Origin: Flavobacteriaceae bacterium
GTDB lineage: Bacteria > Bacteroidota > Bacteroidia > Flavobacteriales > Flavobacteriaceae
Direction: 5' to 3'
DNA: 40,943 nt
Assembly: GCA_029248185.1 (NCBI GenBank)
Contig: JAQWJV010000022.1
Location: 1-40,943, forward strand
Shown here: positions 1-9,171 of the stretch, one piece after another
Position numbering within the stretch: position 1 is the first letter of the stretch
Layout: every line of letters begins with the position of its first letter
Translations under genes and position numbers: made by a program
The notes under the pieces: model-generated
The model's input: only the letters and a program-made list of their open reading frames with translations
Database searches by the model: none
Told to the model about the DNA's origin: nothing

Positions 1-53
1 GCTTGTTTTTATTCTATTTTTTTTTAATTTGGCTATCTAAATGAAGGTTTATT

Positions 54-161
54 ATGCAACCCAAAAAAAATGAAAAAGTCGATTTAAGTAAAAACAGTAG
101 TCTTTACTTCGTAATTGGAATTTCCTCATCATCTTCTTCATCAACATCTAAAGCTTCATAG
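54..161 (+). pseudogene. Second tonB-like 5' end, inverted copy
   Basis: Starting at ATG 54, 22 codons (MQPKKNEKVDLSKNSSLYFV, then IG) match the N-terminus of the minus-strand tonB fragment except for Glu in place of Asp at residue 7. The frame then enters the antisense of that fragment and yields a serine-rich tail before TAG at 159-161. It is not a functional gene as it stands. It is either a remnant of a second tonB paralogue, common in this group, or one half of a chimeric join at a contig end. Confidence 0.55.
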
Positions 162-295
162 CCATAAAGGTCTTTGTCATATGTTTTCCATTCAATGGCT
201 TGCCATGAGATCAATAAAATCAAAGCGAGGCCAATTACAAAGTAAAGACTACTGTTTTTACTTAAATCAACTTTATCATTTTTTTTGGGTTGCAT
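104..295 (-). pseudogene. tonB: Truncated TonB-like energy transducer (N-terminal 63 residues)
   Basis: The 63-residue reading frame has a short charged N-terminus, one membrane-spanning segment (about residues 18-32, YFVIGLALILLISW) and an acidic stretch ending EEIPIT. This matches the start of flavobacterial TonB proteins, which continue into a proline-rich linker and a C-terminal domain that contacts outer-membrane receptors. Both are missing: after ...IPIT the frame runs into the inverted copy of its own 5' region and stops at TAA (104-106). TonB normally transduces proton-motive force to TonB-dependent receptors; this fragment could only be a membrane anchor. It lies downstream of gcvH and the VanZ gene. 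The truncation is seen directly; the TonB identity rests on recognising the N-terminal pattern. Confidence 0.65.
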
Positions 296-350
296 AATAA
301 ACCATTAATTAGTTAGCCAAATTAAAAAAAAATAGAATAAAAACAAGCTA

Positions 351-743
351 TTACTTTACAGAATCAGAAAAGAAAAGTCGAATTATTAATATTCCAAGAC
401 TTGCTCCCAATAAATTTGCCAATAAATCCGCATAATCAAAGGTTCTATTGAAGAAGGGTATGAGTTGTGTGCACTCCAAAATAAAACCCAGTAAAAAGGA
501 GGGAAAAAAAGATTTTTTTAGAACAGCTGTATGAGTGAAAAAAGCAGTAAAATAAATTCCCGTTAGAAAGAAATAACACAAAAAATGTAGGACAATATCT
601 TGTCTTAAATAAAGAAAAGTCCAATAGGTTGTATCGGGTCCAGGAGGTTTTAGACTCAAATAAATTACTTCAAGAGTTGATAAGACTGCCGCTACATTAA
701 AAAAAATATCAGCCTGTAACCAACGTAGTATAAGCTGTCGCAT
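351..743 (-). CDS. VanZ-family membrane protein
   Basis: About 130 residues with four hydrophobic segments. It shows the VanZ-like pattern: a DIVLHFLCY segment near the second helix, then [20 protein letters not shown] followed by NLLGASLG. I chose ATG 743 because the upstream alternative at 773 would extend the overlap with gcvH from about 35 to 65 bases; no ribosome-binding site helps decide. It follows gcvH on the same strand and is probably cotranscribed. The family is named after VanZ of teicoplanin resistance, but most chromosomal members have no known role, so resistance should not be assumed. The family call is good; the start is uncertain. Confidence 0.75.
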   Translation of the reverse strand: MRQLILRWLQADIFFNVAAVLSTLEVIYLSLKPPGPDTTYWTFLYLRQDIVLHFLCYFFLTGIYFTAFFTHTAVLKKSFFPSFLLGFILECTQLIPFFNRTFDYADLLANLLGASLGILIIRLFFSDSVK

Positions 744-1089
744 CCAATAGATTTTCAAGTGCCTCAGGATCACTCACCTTAACTTTAATCATCCAACCCG
801 CTCCATAGGGGTCTTCATTTACCGTTTCTGGTGTATCTTCCAAACTGTCATTGAAAGCAATGATTTCACCTGCAACAGGCATGAATAAATCCGAAACTGT
901 TTTAACTGCTTCAACCGTTCCAAAAACAGCATCCGCTTCTAGGGTCTCATCAAGGCTCTCCACTTCGATATAGACTATATCACCCAACTCCCCTTGGGCA
1001 AAATCTGTAATTCCAATGGTGGCTGTGTCTCCCTCAACTTTGATCCATTCATGATCTTTGGTGTATTTTAATTCTGCAGGTACATTCAT
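709..1089 (-). CDS. gcvH: Glycine cleavage system H protein
   Basis: This 126-residue protein has the length and sequence of GcvH. The lipoyl-attachment site is in [12 protein letters not shown], with Lys63 the residue that would carry lipoate, and the [12 protein letters not shown] segment near the C-terminus is typical. GcvH shuttles the methylamine intermediate between the P, T and L proteins of the glycine cleavage complex in the cytoplasm. It ends in TGA (709-711), which shows that TGA is used as a stop in this genome. It lies downstream of sprA but has its own candidate promoter. The other gcv genes are not in the window. Confidence 0.96.
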   Translation of the reverse strand: MNVPAELKYTKDHEWIKVEGDTATIGITDFAQGELGDIVYIEVESLDETLEADAVFGTVEAVKTVSDLFMPVAGEIIAFNDSLEDTPETVNEDPYGAGWMIKVKVSDPEALENLLDATAYTTLVTG

Positions 1090-1110
1090 ATTCTGAAAAT
1101 TTTATAGTGA

Positions 1111-1137
1111 CAAATGTAAAAGATTTCTTTCAGCAAA
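1111..1137 (-). promoter_or_regulatory. Candidate Bacteroidetes promoter for gcvH
   Basis: On the minus strand, TACATTTG (1118-1111) matches the -7 consensus TAnnTTTG and lies 22 bases before the gcvH ATG. A TTTG (1137-1134) lies 15 bases further upstream, a little closer than the usual 17-23 bases for a -33 element. Motif match only. Confidence 0.4.
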
Positions 1138-1145
1138 AAATATTT

Positions 1146-4100
1146 TTAATTTCCAAAGTTATAACGAATTGTGAACCCTGAACGAATACTGGTTTGTGGA
1201 AAGGCAGTTGAGATAGCAAATTCTGAAAAATTATGATCGTAAAAAAATTGAGCTACTAAATTTTGTGTCAATGCATAATCGGCATTTATTTTTATTGCTA
1301 CCAAACGTTGACCTGCAGTCACTTGATTATTGTCGTACTCCAAATTTCTTAAAACAGTTATATTGTCTCGATAGGAAACATCTGCTTTTATATTTAAATC
1401 TCCTTTCAAAATAATACGACGCCCTCCAAAACTAGTTCTAAACCGCAGGTCTTTTACCCGATATCCCATTCCCACAACGTATTCATCTCCAGTTGACTCT
1501 GTGATAAGATTGTTATCCAAACTCAAAGAAATTGCACGTTCTCTTCTAAGCTCAGCTAAAAACTTAAATGAATTATTCATCTCCATGTCAATGCGAACCA
1601 AGGGATTAAATTGCTCGACTAAATTCACATTGGAATATAATTTTTCGGGAATCAAATTACCTAATTTGTCCGTTTGATTGGGTAAAGAAGAATCAAAATC
1701 AAAATTATTTTGAAAATTTGTTAACGTATAGCTTGCGCGATAAGCATGATTGATGGATAGGCGTTTAAATATTTTGGATAATGATTTTATTTCCGACAAA
1801 CCCGTAAATTTTAAATTCCAATTGGGTAAGGGGCTCTTTCTTACTGGGTTTAAAGAAATACTTTCTGGATTGACTCCAGAATAAGCCGCCAAGAACGAAT
1901 GGATTAAAACCCCTTGCTGACTCTTACCAAATCCCATAGGATAGCCGTCTGAATCGTTACCTAAGTTGTCAAAACTACTGTTCTGTGCCAACCGATTTGC
2001 AATAACTATTCGATTTTTTCTAAACTTTTCAAAATTAGAACTGATTGAACCATCAGTTGCATTAAAAGCCGTTTGAATCAATATCGTCGACATTCCGAAA
2101 TTCCCAAATAAACTTGAATTTTGAGGAAGATAATTTTGGTCTTCAACTCTAAAATTTTCTAATCTGTTCTCGGAATAGTCGCGCTCGGCATTAAAATCAA
2201 TAATCAGATTTTTTAAAGGAACTACTTGAGCAGAAGCCTTAAATTTACTACTATGCAAACTTGTGTAGGGCTGATTAAAATTTGGATAGCCTGTTAACCA
2301 ACCTTGTTTAGCCGCTTCGTATCTAACATCTGCTTGACTTCCAAAAGTATAGCCTAAAGTTGGGCGCATGCCCCCTGCAAAACCGACTGAAGGCAAATAG
2401 CCCGGCAATACAGAACCATTGTTTTCATTATAACTCGCCTGAACTCGCTTTACAGCAGTCAAAATATCCACCATCTGGGTTAAGCCCTTTTTTAGTATCG
2501 AATTTTTTGATTTTGAAGTCGAATCTTTTGCTGTATTTGTTTTTGTTTTAGGGACAAAGGATGTCTTCTTTGATTTCAAACCCAGCACACTATATAATTT
2601 TGCAAAAGATAAGGCTCCAGTAAGTGTTTTAGTATTGTTATTTTGAATCGTGTTTACAATCCCTAAGGGAATGCCTTCCGCGCTTTTAACCTGAGACAAA
2701 GCCTCAGAACCTCGAATCCAATTAAAATTTCCCGTGTAATTGTAGGTTGCATCTATAAAGCTCAAAAAAGGAATATATTGAAAAGGTAATTTATAATTTA
2801 CAGTCAAAGACTGAAGGTGATTGTTGGGTTCACCTGTGTTGAGTAAACCCTGCCACAATGCTTGTTTTGTTGTTGCAAAAGGATTTGTTAAACCTGCATC
2901 AATTGGATCAAACTGTCTAATAATGCTACTTGTACTTGCATTAAAATTAATTCTTAATGAACGACTTAAATTATGCGTAAATGCATAATTATAATCGAAC
3001 AAAAAGTTACGCTGTTGCAAATTGGGTAAACTACGCTGTTGGGATCCATCTACACCTTCCAAATACACCTGTCTGAACTTCTGATTATTCAAGATTCTAT
3101 TGATGTTTGCTGCTCCTTCAAGCGAACTAGGCAACAGATTAAAATTAAGTTTTTGAAGCCATTGCCAATATTTTTTTCGATTAAAAAAGCTTACTTTTTT
3201 AAAGGGTTCAATTGGCTTCGAAGTAAATGAGTGTCCGTAATTAGCTCCGAGCAATACATTGACTTCCTCTTGTGTTTCAAGTTCATAATCATGGTGCTCA
3301 AGCTCGTTGTAAGCATAAGAAAAATCAAAGTTTTCTGGACTGTAAAATCGAGTCTCTCCTTCGCCCGTATTATTTTTTCTTATACCAATCAGGCTGATAC
3401 TTTTTCTACTTGTATAATCAATGGCTTGGTTTCGAATAGAATCGCGTTGTGATTTTCTTTCTGCAGTATTCAAACGATCATCCAATTTTAAATCCTGATA
3501 AAAGGGGTCGTATTCTGGAGTAATCATGGTTTCTCCACTGGCAAAACTGAGTGGAATTTGAAGTCCCCATTTGGCAGGAGTAAGTTGACCAAGGTTAATA
3601 TTTGACACCATATCATACTGCAATAATTCCTCTCTTGCTCTCTGGTTAGGAGTCTGGTCTATACTTCCAAAACCTATCGTTGAAAAACGTCCTGTAGCTG
3701 AAAAAGAAGCAAAATCAGCTAGATTGGCATCCAAAGCGCCAATAGCCGCCCAACCTCCTTGGCTATCGATACCCGAAATCCGCAATTCATTAAACCAAAC
3801 CTCTCCACATAAAGATTCACCCAAAGCGGTAGATGGATTCTTTACTCCTATCATCAAAGTTCTTATATCTCCCAAAGAAGGGTTTCCTCGAATTGAAAAT
3901 TTATATTTTTTATCTCCGGGTAAACTGCTAATAGGTGTAAATTCTTGAATAGAATTTAATTCTTCATCAAAATAAAGCACTTTACCTAACCCAAGTTGCT
4001 GGAGGGCTCGCGCTTTAAGTTTAGCCAAAAGCTCTATGGGGACTTCCAAAGAATTGGAGTCGGGATTCCAAACCTCATCAGCCGACAAACGATTGATTGT

Positions 4101-7100
4101 CTCAGCTGTATATTCTGTAGGTTTTAATGGAATTTCTATTTGATAATAATTGTCTTGATAATCGGTCCCTAAACGAATAAAAGCTACTAATCTTTTATCA
4201 AACTCATCTTCTGAACCTTCTCCAGGTAGCGGTTCATTTCCCGGAAGGGATTCGGCATGCAAAAACATACGCAACTTACTATATTGACGCATATCGAGGT
4301 TTATATTTTTGTAAATACCCCTGGAATCAGAAGGCTGAAGATCACATACTCTAAAAGCCAACGATTGCTCATTTTGTCTTATGATTGTGTTATTATTGTT
4401 TACCTGTTCCCGTCTGATTTCTGGAGGCAATACATAATTGATCGGAATACGATTTTCGTTTTCTAAAATATTGACTGTACTGATATCAACAGTTGTATTT
4501 TCATTGACTAAAACCTCTTCATTTAATGCCTTATTATATCTGCGCCAATCGCCACGAACCAAATCTAAAGTACCGAAACGAAAGACAACTTTTTCTTCAA
4601 AACCGCTCAAAACCATTCGCATAAATCGAATAGAACGCAAATCGTTTATTTCATTTACGGATTTAAAGTAGGAATTAAAAGATGTGTTTTCGTAATAGTC
4701 TTTTTGAATGGGAACTTTAAACTGGATCCAACGGGTAATAAATTCGTCTCCATTGGGAGCATTTACTTTAATCTCTTCTCGAACATCTGTCACGAAAGGA
4801 TGATTTCCAACTTGCATGTTTTTAGTAATGGGAACACGGTATTCAAAATAACTGTCAATGGTGTTCATACTTTGATCCCGGTTAATGTCTTCTGTATCGG
4901 GTTCTGTTGTATTTCCACGGTCAGTATCACTAAAAGCAATTGGCGTATTATTTTCTAATCCATTATAATTTTTGTACCGATTTAAAATATCCCCCTCAGC
5001 TTGCAAAAAGTATTGGTAATTGTCTCCTGCAGGATCATTATTGGGTCCGTTTGTAAAAATAGTTCGTTCCTCCTCATCACTTAAGCCATCCAAACCAACA
5101 TCCTGAAGGGCTCGATCTTCAGCCTCTGAATTAAACGCATAAACTAAAGATTGATTGGCAGGTACTTTCCCCCAAACTGTTTCGTAGGTGGGAGTAGGTT
5201 CAGATATTCCCGGCAAACCATTTTCAAATTGTTTTCTCCCATCCCGTAAAATATCCTCAGAAATATTTCCAAGATGAAAAACTAATTCTCCTAAATCATC
5301 CGATGAAGCCTCGTTTTCTGAAAATGTATCCAACAACCAAAATTCAATAAATTCTACATTGGACTGTTCAAAGTTGGTTGCATTTATTGAACGCATCACC
5401 CCAGCCCAATTCTTTTTGGTATCAACACCAAATTGTTCATTAGGTGCGTTATTGTAGGGTCCTTTCTCTTTTGGATAATAAGCCAGATCAAAGGTAGGTA
5501 ATGTACCAGGAGTGCCCTGAACAATATCTTGTTCTGGAAACAATTCATTGATGAAAATTCTTCGGGTTTCGTTGGAAGAAATATCATTATTATTGATGCC
5601 GTTGGGAGGTCTAAAATAAAAAATCTGATCAATGGAATACCATGCTAATTTGGAACGCCCGTAACCACTTTCCAAACCATCAGCAGTAGCTCCTGGAACA
5701 TCATTTACTGGAACACTCGAAAGATTCCACGCGGTGTAGCCTTTAATATCAATATTGGTTTGAGCACCTTCAAAGTCGTCAATATAGACATTTGTTTCTC
5801 CATTTAACTGAGTATTTCTTGGATCTTGAGCCGCCAATCTCGCTACTTCTCCCCTAAAAGAAATTTGGGAAGGCACATTAGAATTGATGGTTGGCAATTT
5901 GTTTATCAAACGAGTCAACAAGGGAATTTCCGTAGAAAAATTAGTATTGAATCCCATCATGGTATTATTCACGGGTTCTGTTCCATAATTTGCTTTTTGA
6001 GTCAATGGATTTTCACTCAAATTGATTAACGTTCCTCCAATATTTATTTTATCCGTAATGCGGTGATTGACATTAATCCCAGAAAAACGTTTGTTTTGTT
6101 GGTTAAAAAAGGAATTGTTTTCTACGGAAATATCAATGGGTATGTTTGACGCCTTTAGTCCTTCATCTAAAATTTTAACCCGTCCAATTTCATAATTTAC
6201 AGTATAATCTAAACCTTCTTGCAGTACCCTTCCTCCTGCTGTAACCCTGACCGAACCTCTTGGGACATTAAAAGCTCCAATATTAATTCCATCTCCACCT
6301 TCTGATTTATAACGTCCTTTTAATTGGAATTTGTTTTTTTCCGTAAACTCTAATGCTGCTGCTTTTGTGGAAGAATACATTTCCTTAAAAACATATTTTT
6401 TCTGGTTTTTATTAAATGTACTTTCAATATCATAATCTTCTTTTGCCGATTCTGGATTATCTAAAAGTTTAAATAAAAATTCCCCAAAAGGTTCCGCTTT
6501 AGGAAAAATGATCCGTCCATATCGTGGGTCAATTGTAATTCCAGGAATAAAATCAAAAAACCCATCGCCTTTTGGAACTAAATCTTGATATACATTCAAC
6601 CGATCCAAATCCATTGTATTTAATAAGACTTCTTGCTGTAAACTTTCTGGCCAAATAGATGGGTCAACCGGAGTCATATAATTGATTGGAGAGGGATCAG
6701 TATAAAGAATACTTAACTTAAAGTCCTCTTCAGACAACTGAAAAGCACCTGTATTATAAATATTTTTCATCATCAAATCCCAAACCGGTTGTCGAACATC
6801 GGTCAAACTACTTTTAAGCATTTTGACAATTAAACTGTTCGTTTGAATGACAGGAGCTTGTTGGGATTGTTGGGGCGTATTTGATTGAATTAGTGAAGTT
6901 CCGGGTACATCTCCATTGGCAAATTCACCCACTTGATAAACTTTCCCCAAATAGGTATATTGAAAGGCAACTCCTAAAATTTCGTCATTACTCAAACGTT
7001 GATTTAAAGAAATATAGCCCAGCTGTGGATGAAAGGTAAATTCTTGACTACTCAGTTTTCGTGCACTTTCTAGAACAGCATAATCATATCCCTCAGTTGT

Positions 7101-8579
7101 TTTCACAGATCCAAATCCATTTTTAACAGTTGCTATATCTCGAATGGCCTCAGTCAAAATCCCTCCATAACCGATTTCATCAGGATCCAATCTATTGTTG
7201 GAATTAGTTGGGGGAGATTCAGGGTTAGAGGATGTGAAAAAATCAGGAATATTTTGATCCATTTGTGTATTCTCTGGATGCGCCTCTCCTAAATCCTGAA
7301 GTGCGATAATGTTCCTAACATTATTGGTTTGATAACCTCTATTGGTCACCCAAACTTCTATTCGGGTAATTTGAACCGGTGAATTAATATAGGGATAGGT
7401 ATCTAAAAAAGCATCGTAATTATCTCTAAAATATTGACTCAAAAAATAGTGCCGGTCTTCTTCATAATCTAAAGCAAATAGACTAAAGTCTTCTAATTTC
7501 CCACCACCTTGAGAGGTGATATTCTGTGATTGAGAACGTTGTTCAGAAAAAATACCAGAAATAGTGGTATTCCCAAATTTTAAATCTGCCCGAACCCCAA
7601 ATAGACTTTGTGCTCCTTGAATTAGATTACTATTCAAAGGCATACTAATATTTCCTATATCAATATTTTGTAAAATTGCGTCCTCAGTGACCTTTCCCTT
7701 TAAATAATCCGAAACACGATTCCCTACTTGTTGCGTACTGTTTGGGAGTTGATTTATGTTATTTTTTAATTGATCAATTTTTTGACGCGCTTGATTGAGG
7801 GTGTTTTTAGCTTCAGAAACTTTTCCTTGGATATCCTGTGCGGTAGATTTAACATTTTCTATTTTCCCTTGAATATCATTTATTCTAGAACCAATCTTTC
7901 CGGGGATCACATCTTTTATATCAGATAACTGTGGAGGGTTGAATTGAATTTTAATTAGATTCTGAAAATCAAAAGTAGATTCCGTATCATAATTAGCGGT
8001 AATCTGAAGACGTTCTCCAATTTTTCCCAACAAACTTAAACTAATGCGTTGATCAAAGTCAAAACCGGGTGATCTCCTGTTTACAGGGGAAGCAATCGGA
8101 TTATCATTTCTTTGATATCGATATCCTAAATCAATACCGATAGAACCTTGAGGTGAAATATCAATTGCGTTACTTCCAAAAATAGATTGGAAGAATTTAT
8201 TATTTACATATAATTCTGGAAGTAAATTTTTTTGGGTATCCTCTAGATTAGCACCTCGCCCACTAAGGGCTTGCACTTTCGTCTGAAAATACTTTTGCAT
8301 TTGCTCTTTTAGGACTAAGGCTTCGAACTCTTTTATGGTAAGTATAAGGGGGATTCCGATTGGATACCCTCCTATTTCTTTTGAAAAAATATATCGGTCT
8401 GATACAGAATCATAGACATACTGGCTAGCTATACTACTAGAATCAGGTAGTGCAATCCCTCCTATATCTACTTTGTCTTGAGCAAAAACGATTCCGCAAG
8501 AGAATGCGATCCAAAATAAAATTAGGAATAGCGTTTGGGAGAAATTATAAACTACATAAAATCGTTTATTTTCAATCAA
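1146..8579 (-). CDS. sprA: Cell surface protein SprA, type IX secretion translocon
   Basis: At 2477 residues this has the size expected for SprA/Sov, the giant outer-membrane beta-barrel of the type IX secretion system that exports cargo and gliding adhesins in Bacteroidota. There is an N-terminal signal peptide ending near AFSCGIVFAQ (residue 34). Family-like segments include GYRYQRNDNPIASPVNRRSP (about 152-171), TEDAILQNIDIGNISMPLNS (298-317), DDFEGAQTNIDIKGYTAWNL and a C-terminal beta-strand ending RSGFTIRYNFGN. Residues about 217-297 form a KI/Q/N-rich, probably coiled-coil insertion. ATG 8579 follows the ruvA stop by 6 bases, so ruvA and sprA are probably cotranscribed. No other T9SS genes lie in the window. 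Identity is very likely from length, motifs and the ruvA-sprA-gcvH order, which I recall as common in Flavobacteriia. Confidence 0.95.
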   Translation of the reverse strand: MIENKRFYVVYNFSQTLFLILFWIAFSCGIVFAQDKVDIGGIALPDSSSIASQYVYDSVSDRYIFSKEIGGYPIGIPLILTIKEFEALVLKEQMQKYFQTKVQALSGRGANLEDTQKNLLPELYVNNKFFQSIFGSNAIDISPQGSIGIDLGYRYQRNDNPIASPVNRRSPGFDFDQRISLSLLGKIGERLQITANYDTESTFDFQNLIKIQFNPPQLSDIKDVIPGKIGSRINDIQGKIENVKSTAQDIQGKVSEAKNTLNQARQKIDQLKNNINQLPNSTQQVGNRVSDYLKGKVTEDAILQNIDIGNISMPLNSNLIQGAQSLFGVRADLKFGNTTISGIFSEQRSQSQNITSQGGGKLEDFSLFALDYEEDRHYFLSQYFRDNYDAFLDTYPYINSPVQITRIEVWVTNRGYQTNNVRNIIALQDLGEAHPENTQMDQNIPDFFTSSNPESPPTNSNNRLDPDEIGYGGILTEAIRDIATVKNGFGSVKTTEGYDYAVLESARKLSSQEFTFHPQLGYISLNQRLSNDEILGVAFQYTYLGKVYQVGEFANGDVPGTSLIQSNTPQQSQQAPVIQTNSLIVKMLKSSLTDVRQPVWDLMMKNIYNTGAFQLSEEDFKLSILYTDPSPINYMTPVDPSIWPESLQQEVLLNTMDLDRLNVYQDLVPKGDGFFDFIPGITIDPRYGRIIFPKAEPFGEFLFKLLDNPESAKEDYDIESTFNKNQKKYVFKEMYSSTKAAALEFTEKNKFQLKGRYKSEGGDGINIGAFNVPRGSVRVTAGGRVLQEGLDYTVNYEIGRVKILDEGLKASNIPIDISVENNSFFNQQNKRFSGINVNHRITDKINIGGTLINLSENPLTQKANYGTEPVNNTMMGFNTNFSTEIPLLTRLINKLPTINSNVPSQISFRGEVARLAAQDPRNTQLNGETNVYIDDFEGAQTNIDIKGYTAWNLSSVPVNDVPGATADGLESGYGRSKLAWYSIDQIFYFRPPNGINNNDISSNETRRIFINELFPEQDIVQGTPGTLPTFDLAYYPKEKGPYNNAPNEQFGVDTKKNWAGVMRSINATNFEQSNVEFIEFWLLDTFSENEASSDDLGELVFHLGNISEDILRDGRKQFENGLPGISEPTPTYETVWGKVPANQSLVYAFNSEAEDRALQDVGLDGLSDEEERTIFTNGPNNDPAGDNYQYFLQAEGDILNRYKNYNGLENNTPIAFSDTDRGNTTEPDTEDINRDQSMNTIDSYFEYRVPITKNMQVGNHPFVTDVREEIKVNAPNGDEFITRWIQFKVPIQKDYYENTSFNSYFKSVNEINDLRSIRFMRMVLSGFEEKVVFRFGTLDLVRGDWRRYNKALNEEVLVNENTTVDISTVNILENENRIPINYVLPPEIRREQVNNNNTIIRQNEQSLAFRVCDLQPSDSRGIYKNINLDMRQYSKLRMFLHAESLPGNEPLPGEGSEDEFDKRLVAFIRLGTDYQDNYYQIEIPLKPTEYTAETINRLSADEVWNPDSNSLEVPIELLAKLKARALQQLGLGKVLYFDEELNSIQEFTPISSLPGDKKYKFSIRGNPSLGDIRTLMIGVKNPSTALGESLCGEVWFNELRISGIDSQGGWAAIGALDANLADFASFSATGRFSTIGFGSIDQTPNQRAREELLQYDMVSNINLGQLTPAKWGLQIPLSFASGETMITPEYDPFYQDLKLDDRLNTAERKSQRDSIRNQAIDYTSRKSISLIGIRKNNTGEGETRFYSPENFDFSYAYNELEHHDYELETQEEVNVLLGANYGHSFTSKPIEPFKKVSFFNRKKYWQWLQKLNFNLLPSSLEGAANINRILNNQKFRQVYLEGVDGSQQRSLPNLQQRNFLFDYNYAFTHNLSRSLRINFNASTSSIIRQFDPIDAGLTNPFATTKQALWQGLLNTGEPNNHLQSLTVNYKLPFQYIPFLSFIDATYNYTGNFNWIRGSEALSQVKSAEGIPLGIVNTIQNNNTKTLTGALSFAKLYSVLGLKSKKTSFVPKTKTNTAKDSTSKSKNSILKKGLTQMVDILTAVKRVQASYNENNGSVLPGYLPSVGFAGGMRPTLGYTFGSQADVRYEAAKQGWLTGYPNFNQPYTSLHSSKFKASAQVVPLKNLIIDFNAERDYSENRLENFRVEDQNYLPQNSSLFGNFGMSTILIQTAFNATDGSISSNFEKFRKNRIVIANRLAQNSSFDNLGNDSDGYPMGFGKSQQGVLIHSFLAAYSGVNPESISLNPVRKSPLPNWNLKFTGLSEIKSLSKIFKRLSINHAYRASYTLTNFQNNFDFDSSLPNQTDKLGNLIPEKLYSNVNLVEQFNPLVRIDMEMNNSFKFLAELRRERAISLSLDNNLITESTGDEYVVGMGYRVKDLRFRTSFGGRRIILKGDLNIKADVSYRDNITVLRNLEYDNNQVTAGQRLVAIKINADYALTQNLVAQFFYDHNFSEFAISTAFPQTSIRSGFTIRYNFGN

Positions 8580-8585
8580 AGAGGG

Positions 8586-9167
8586 TTAAAATTTATTCAG
8601 AGCAGCCTTTATCAATTCTTCCACAGAACTCTCTGGGGCACTCTGAATTACGTTATCAATTACTTTTTCAGATTGCTTTCTTGGATAACCAAGAACCTCT
8701 AATGCTGATAACGCTTCTTCTTTGATTGTATTGTTTGCAAATGAGTGAATTTCTTCTCCTTCGAAAAGATTCATCATTTTATCTTTTAACTCGATTAAAA
8801 CCCGTTGTGCTGTTTTTAAACCAATTCCTTTTACTGATTTAATCGTATTTAAATCTTCTGTCACTATAGCCCTTTGAATTTGTTGGGGTTCAAGGGAAGA
8901 AAGCATGGTTCTTGCAATACTTGCTCCAATACCCGAAACAGACAATAAAAGTCTAAAAACTGAACGTTCTATAGGAGTGAAAAAACCAAATAATGTATGA
9001 GAATCTTCACGAATTTGAAGGTGGGTAAAGAGCTTTATATTTTCATCCTCACCTAATTGTGAAAAAGTGTGTAAAGAAATATTCACTTCATAGCCTATTC
9101 CTTGACAATCAATTACAACATGCGTGGGCGATTTTTCAACTAATCTTCCTATTATCTGTGTAATCAT
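8586..9167 (-). CDS. ruvA: Holliday junction branch migration protein RuvA
   Basis: From ATG 9167 the product is 193 residues starting MITQIIGRLVEKSPTHVVID, the usual RuvA beginning. The two helix-hairpin-helix elements are visible as LLSVSGIGASIA and IKSVKGIGLKTAQRVLIELK, followed by a flexible linker and the C-terminal helical domain that binds RuvB. RuvA binds four-way DNA junctions and recruits the RuvB motor for branch migration. The start lies 4 bases after the maeB stop; a longer frame from 9197 would overlap maeB and adds non-family residues, so I rejected it. ruvB is about 5 kb away in a separate cluster. Confidence 0.96.
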   Translation of the reverse strand: MITQIIGRLVEKSPTHVVIDCQGIGYEVNISLHTFSQLGEDENIKLFTHLQIREDSHTLFGFFTPIERSVFRLLLSVSGIGASIARTMLSSLEPQQIQRAIVTEDLNTIKSVKGIGLKTAQRVLIELKDKMMNLFEGEEIHSFANNTIKEEALSALEVLGYPRKQSEKVIDNVIQSAPESSVEELIKAALNKF

Positions 9168-9171
9168 GATC

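Larger units (their letters stand above)
1..348. repeat. Imperfect inverted repeat (fold-back) of a tonB 5' region
   Basis: Positions 1-118 and 231-348 are reverse complements with 7 mismatches in 118 by my base-by-base comparison, separated by a 112-bp spacer. Each arm carries about 53 bp upstream of an ATG and the first 22 codons of the same gene. Four mismatches fall upstream of the ATG. The three in the coding part are one Asp/Glu change and two synonymous third-base changes. The 8-mer at 111-118 (GTAATTGG) is where the inverted copy joins the minus-strand gene: it reads as Ile-Thr codons of that gene and as Val-Ile-Gly codons of the copy. The repeat may extend left of position 1. Confidence 0.9.

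Noticed and set aside
115-297. 60-codon plus-strand frame through the tonB fold-back
   Set aside because: Antisense of the truncated tonB; no protein features.
1146-8579. Several 60-90 codon frames on either strand inside sprA
   Set aside because: Shadows of the long sprA frame without starts, signals or family motifs.
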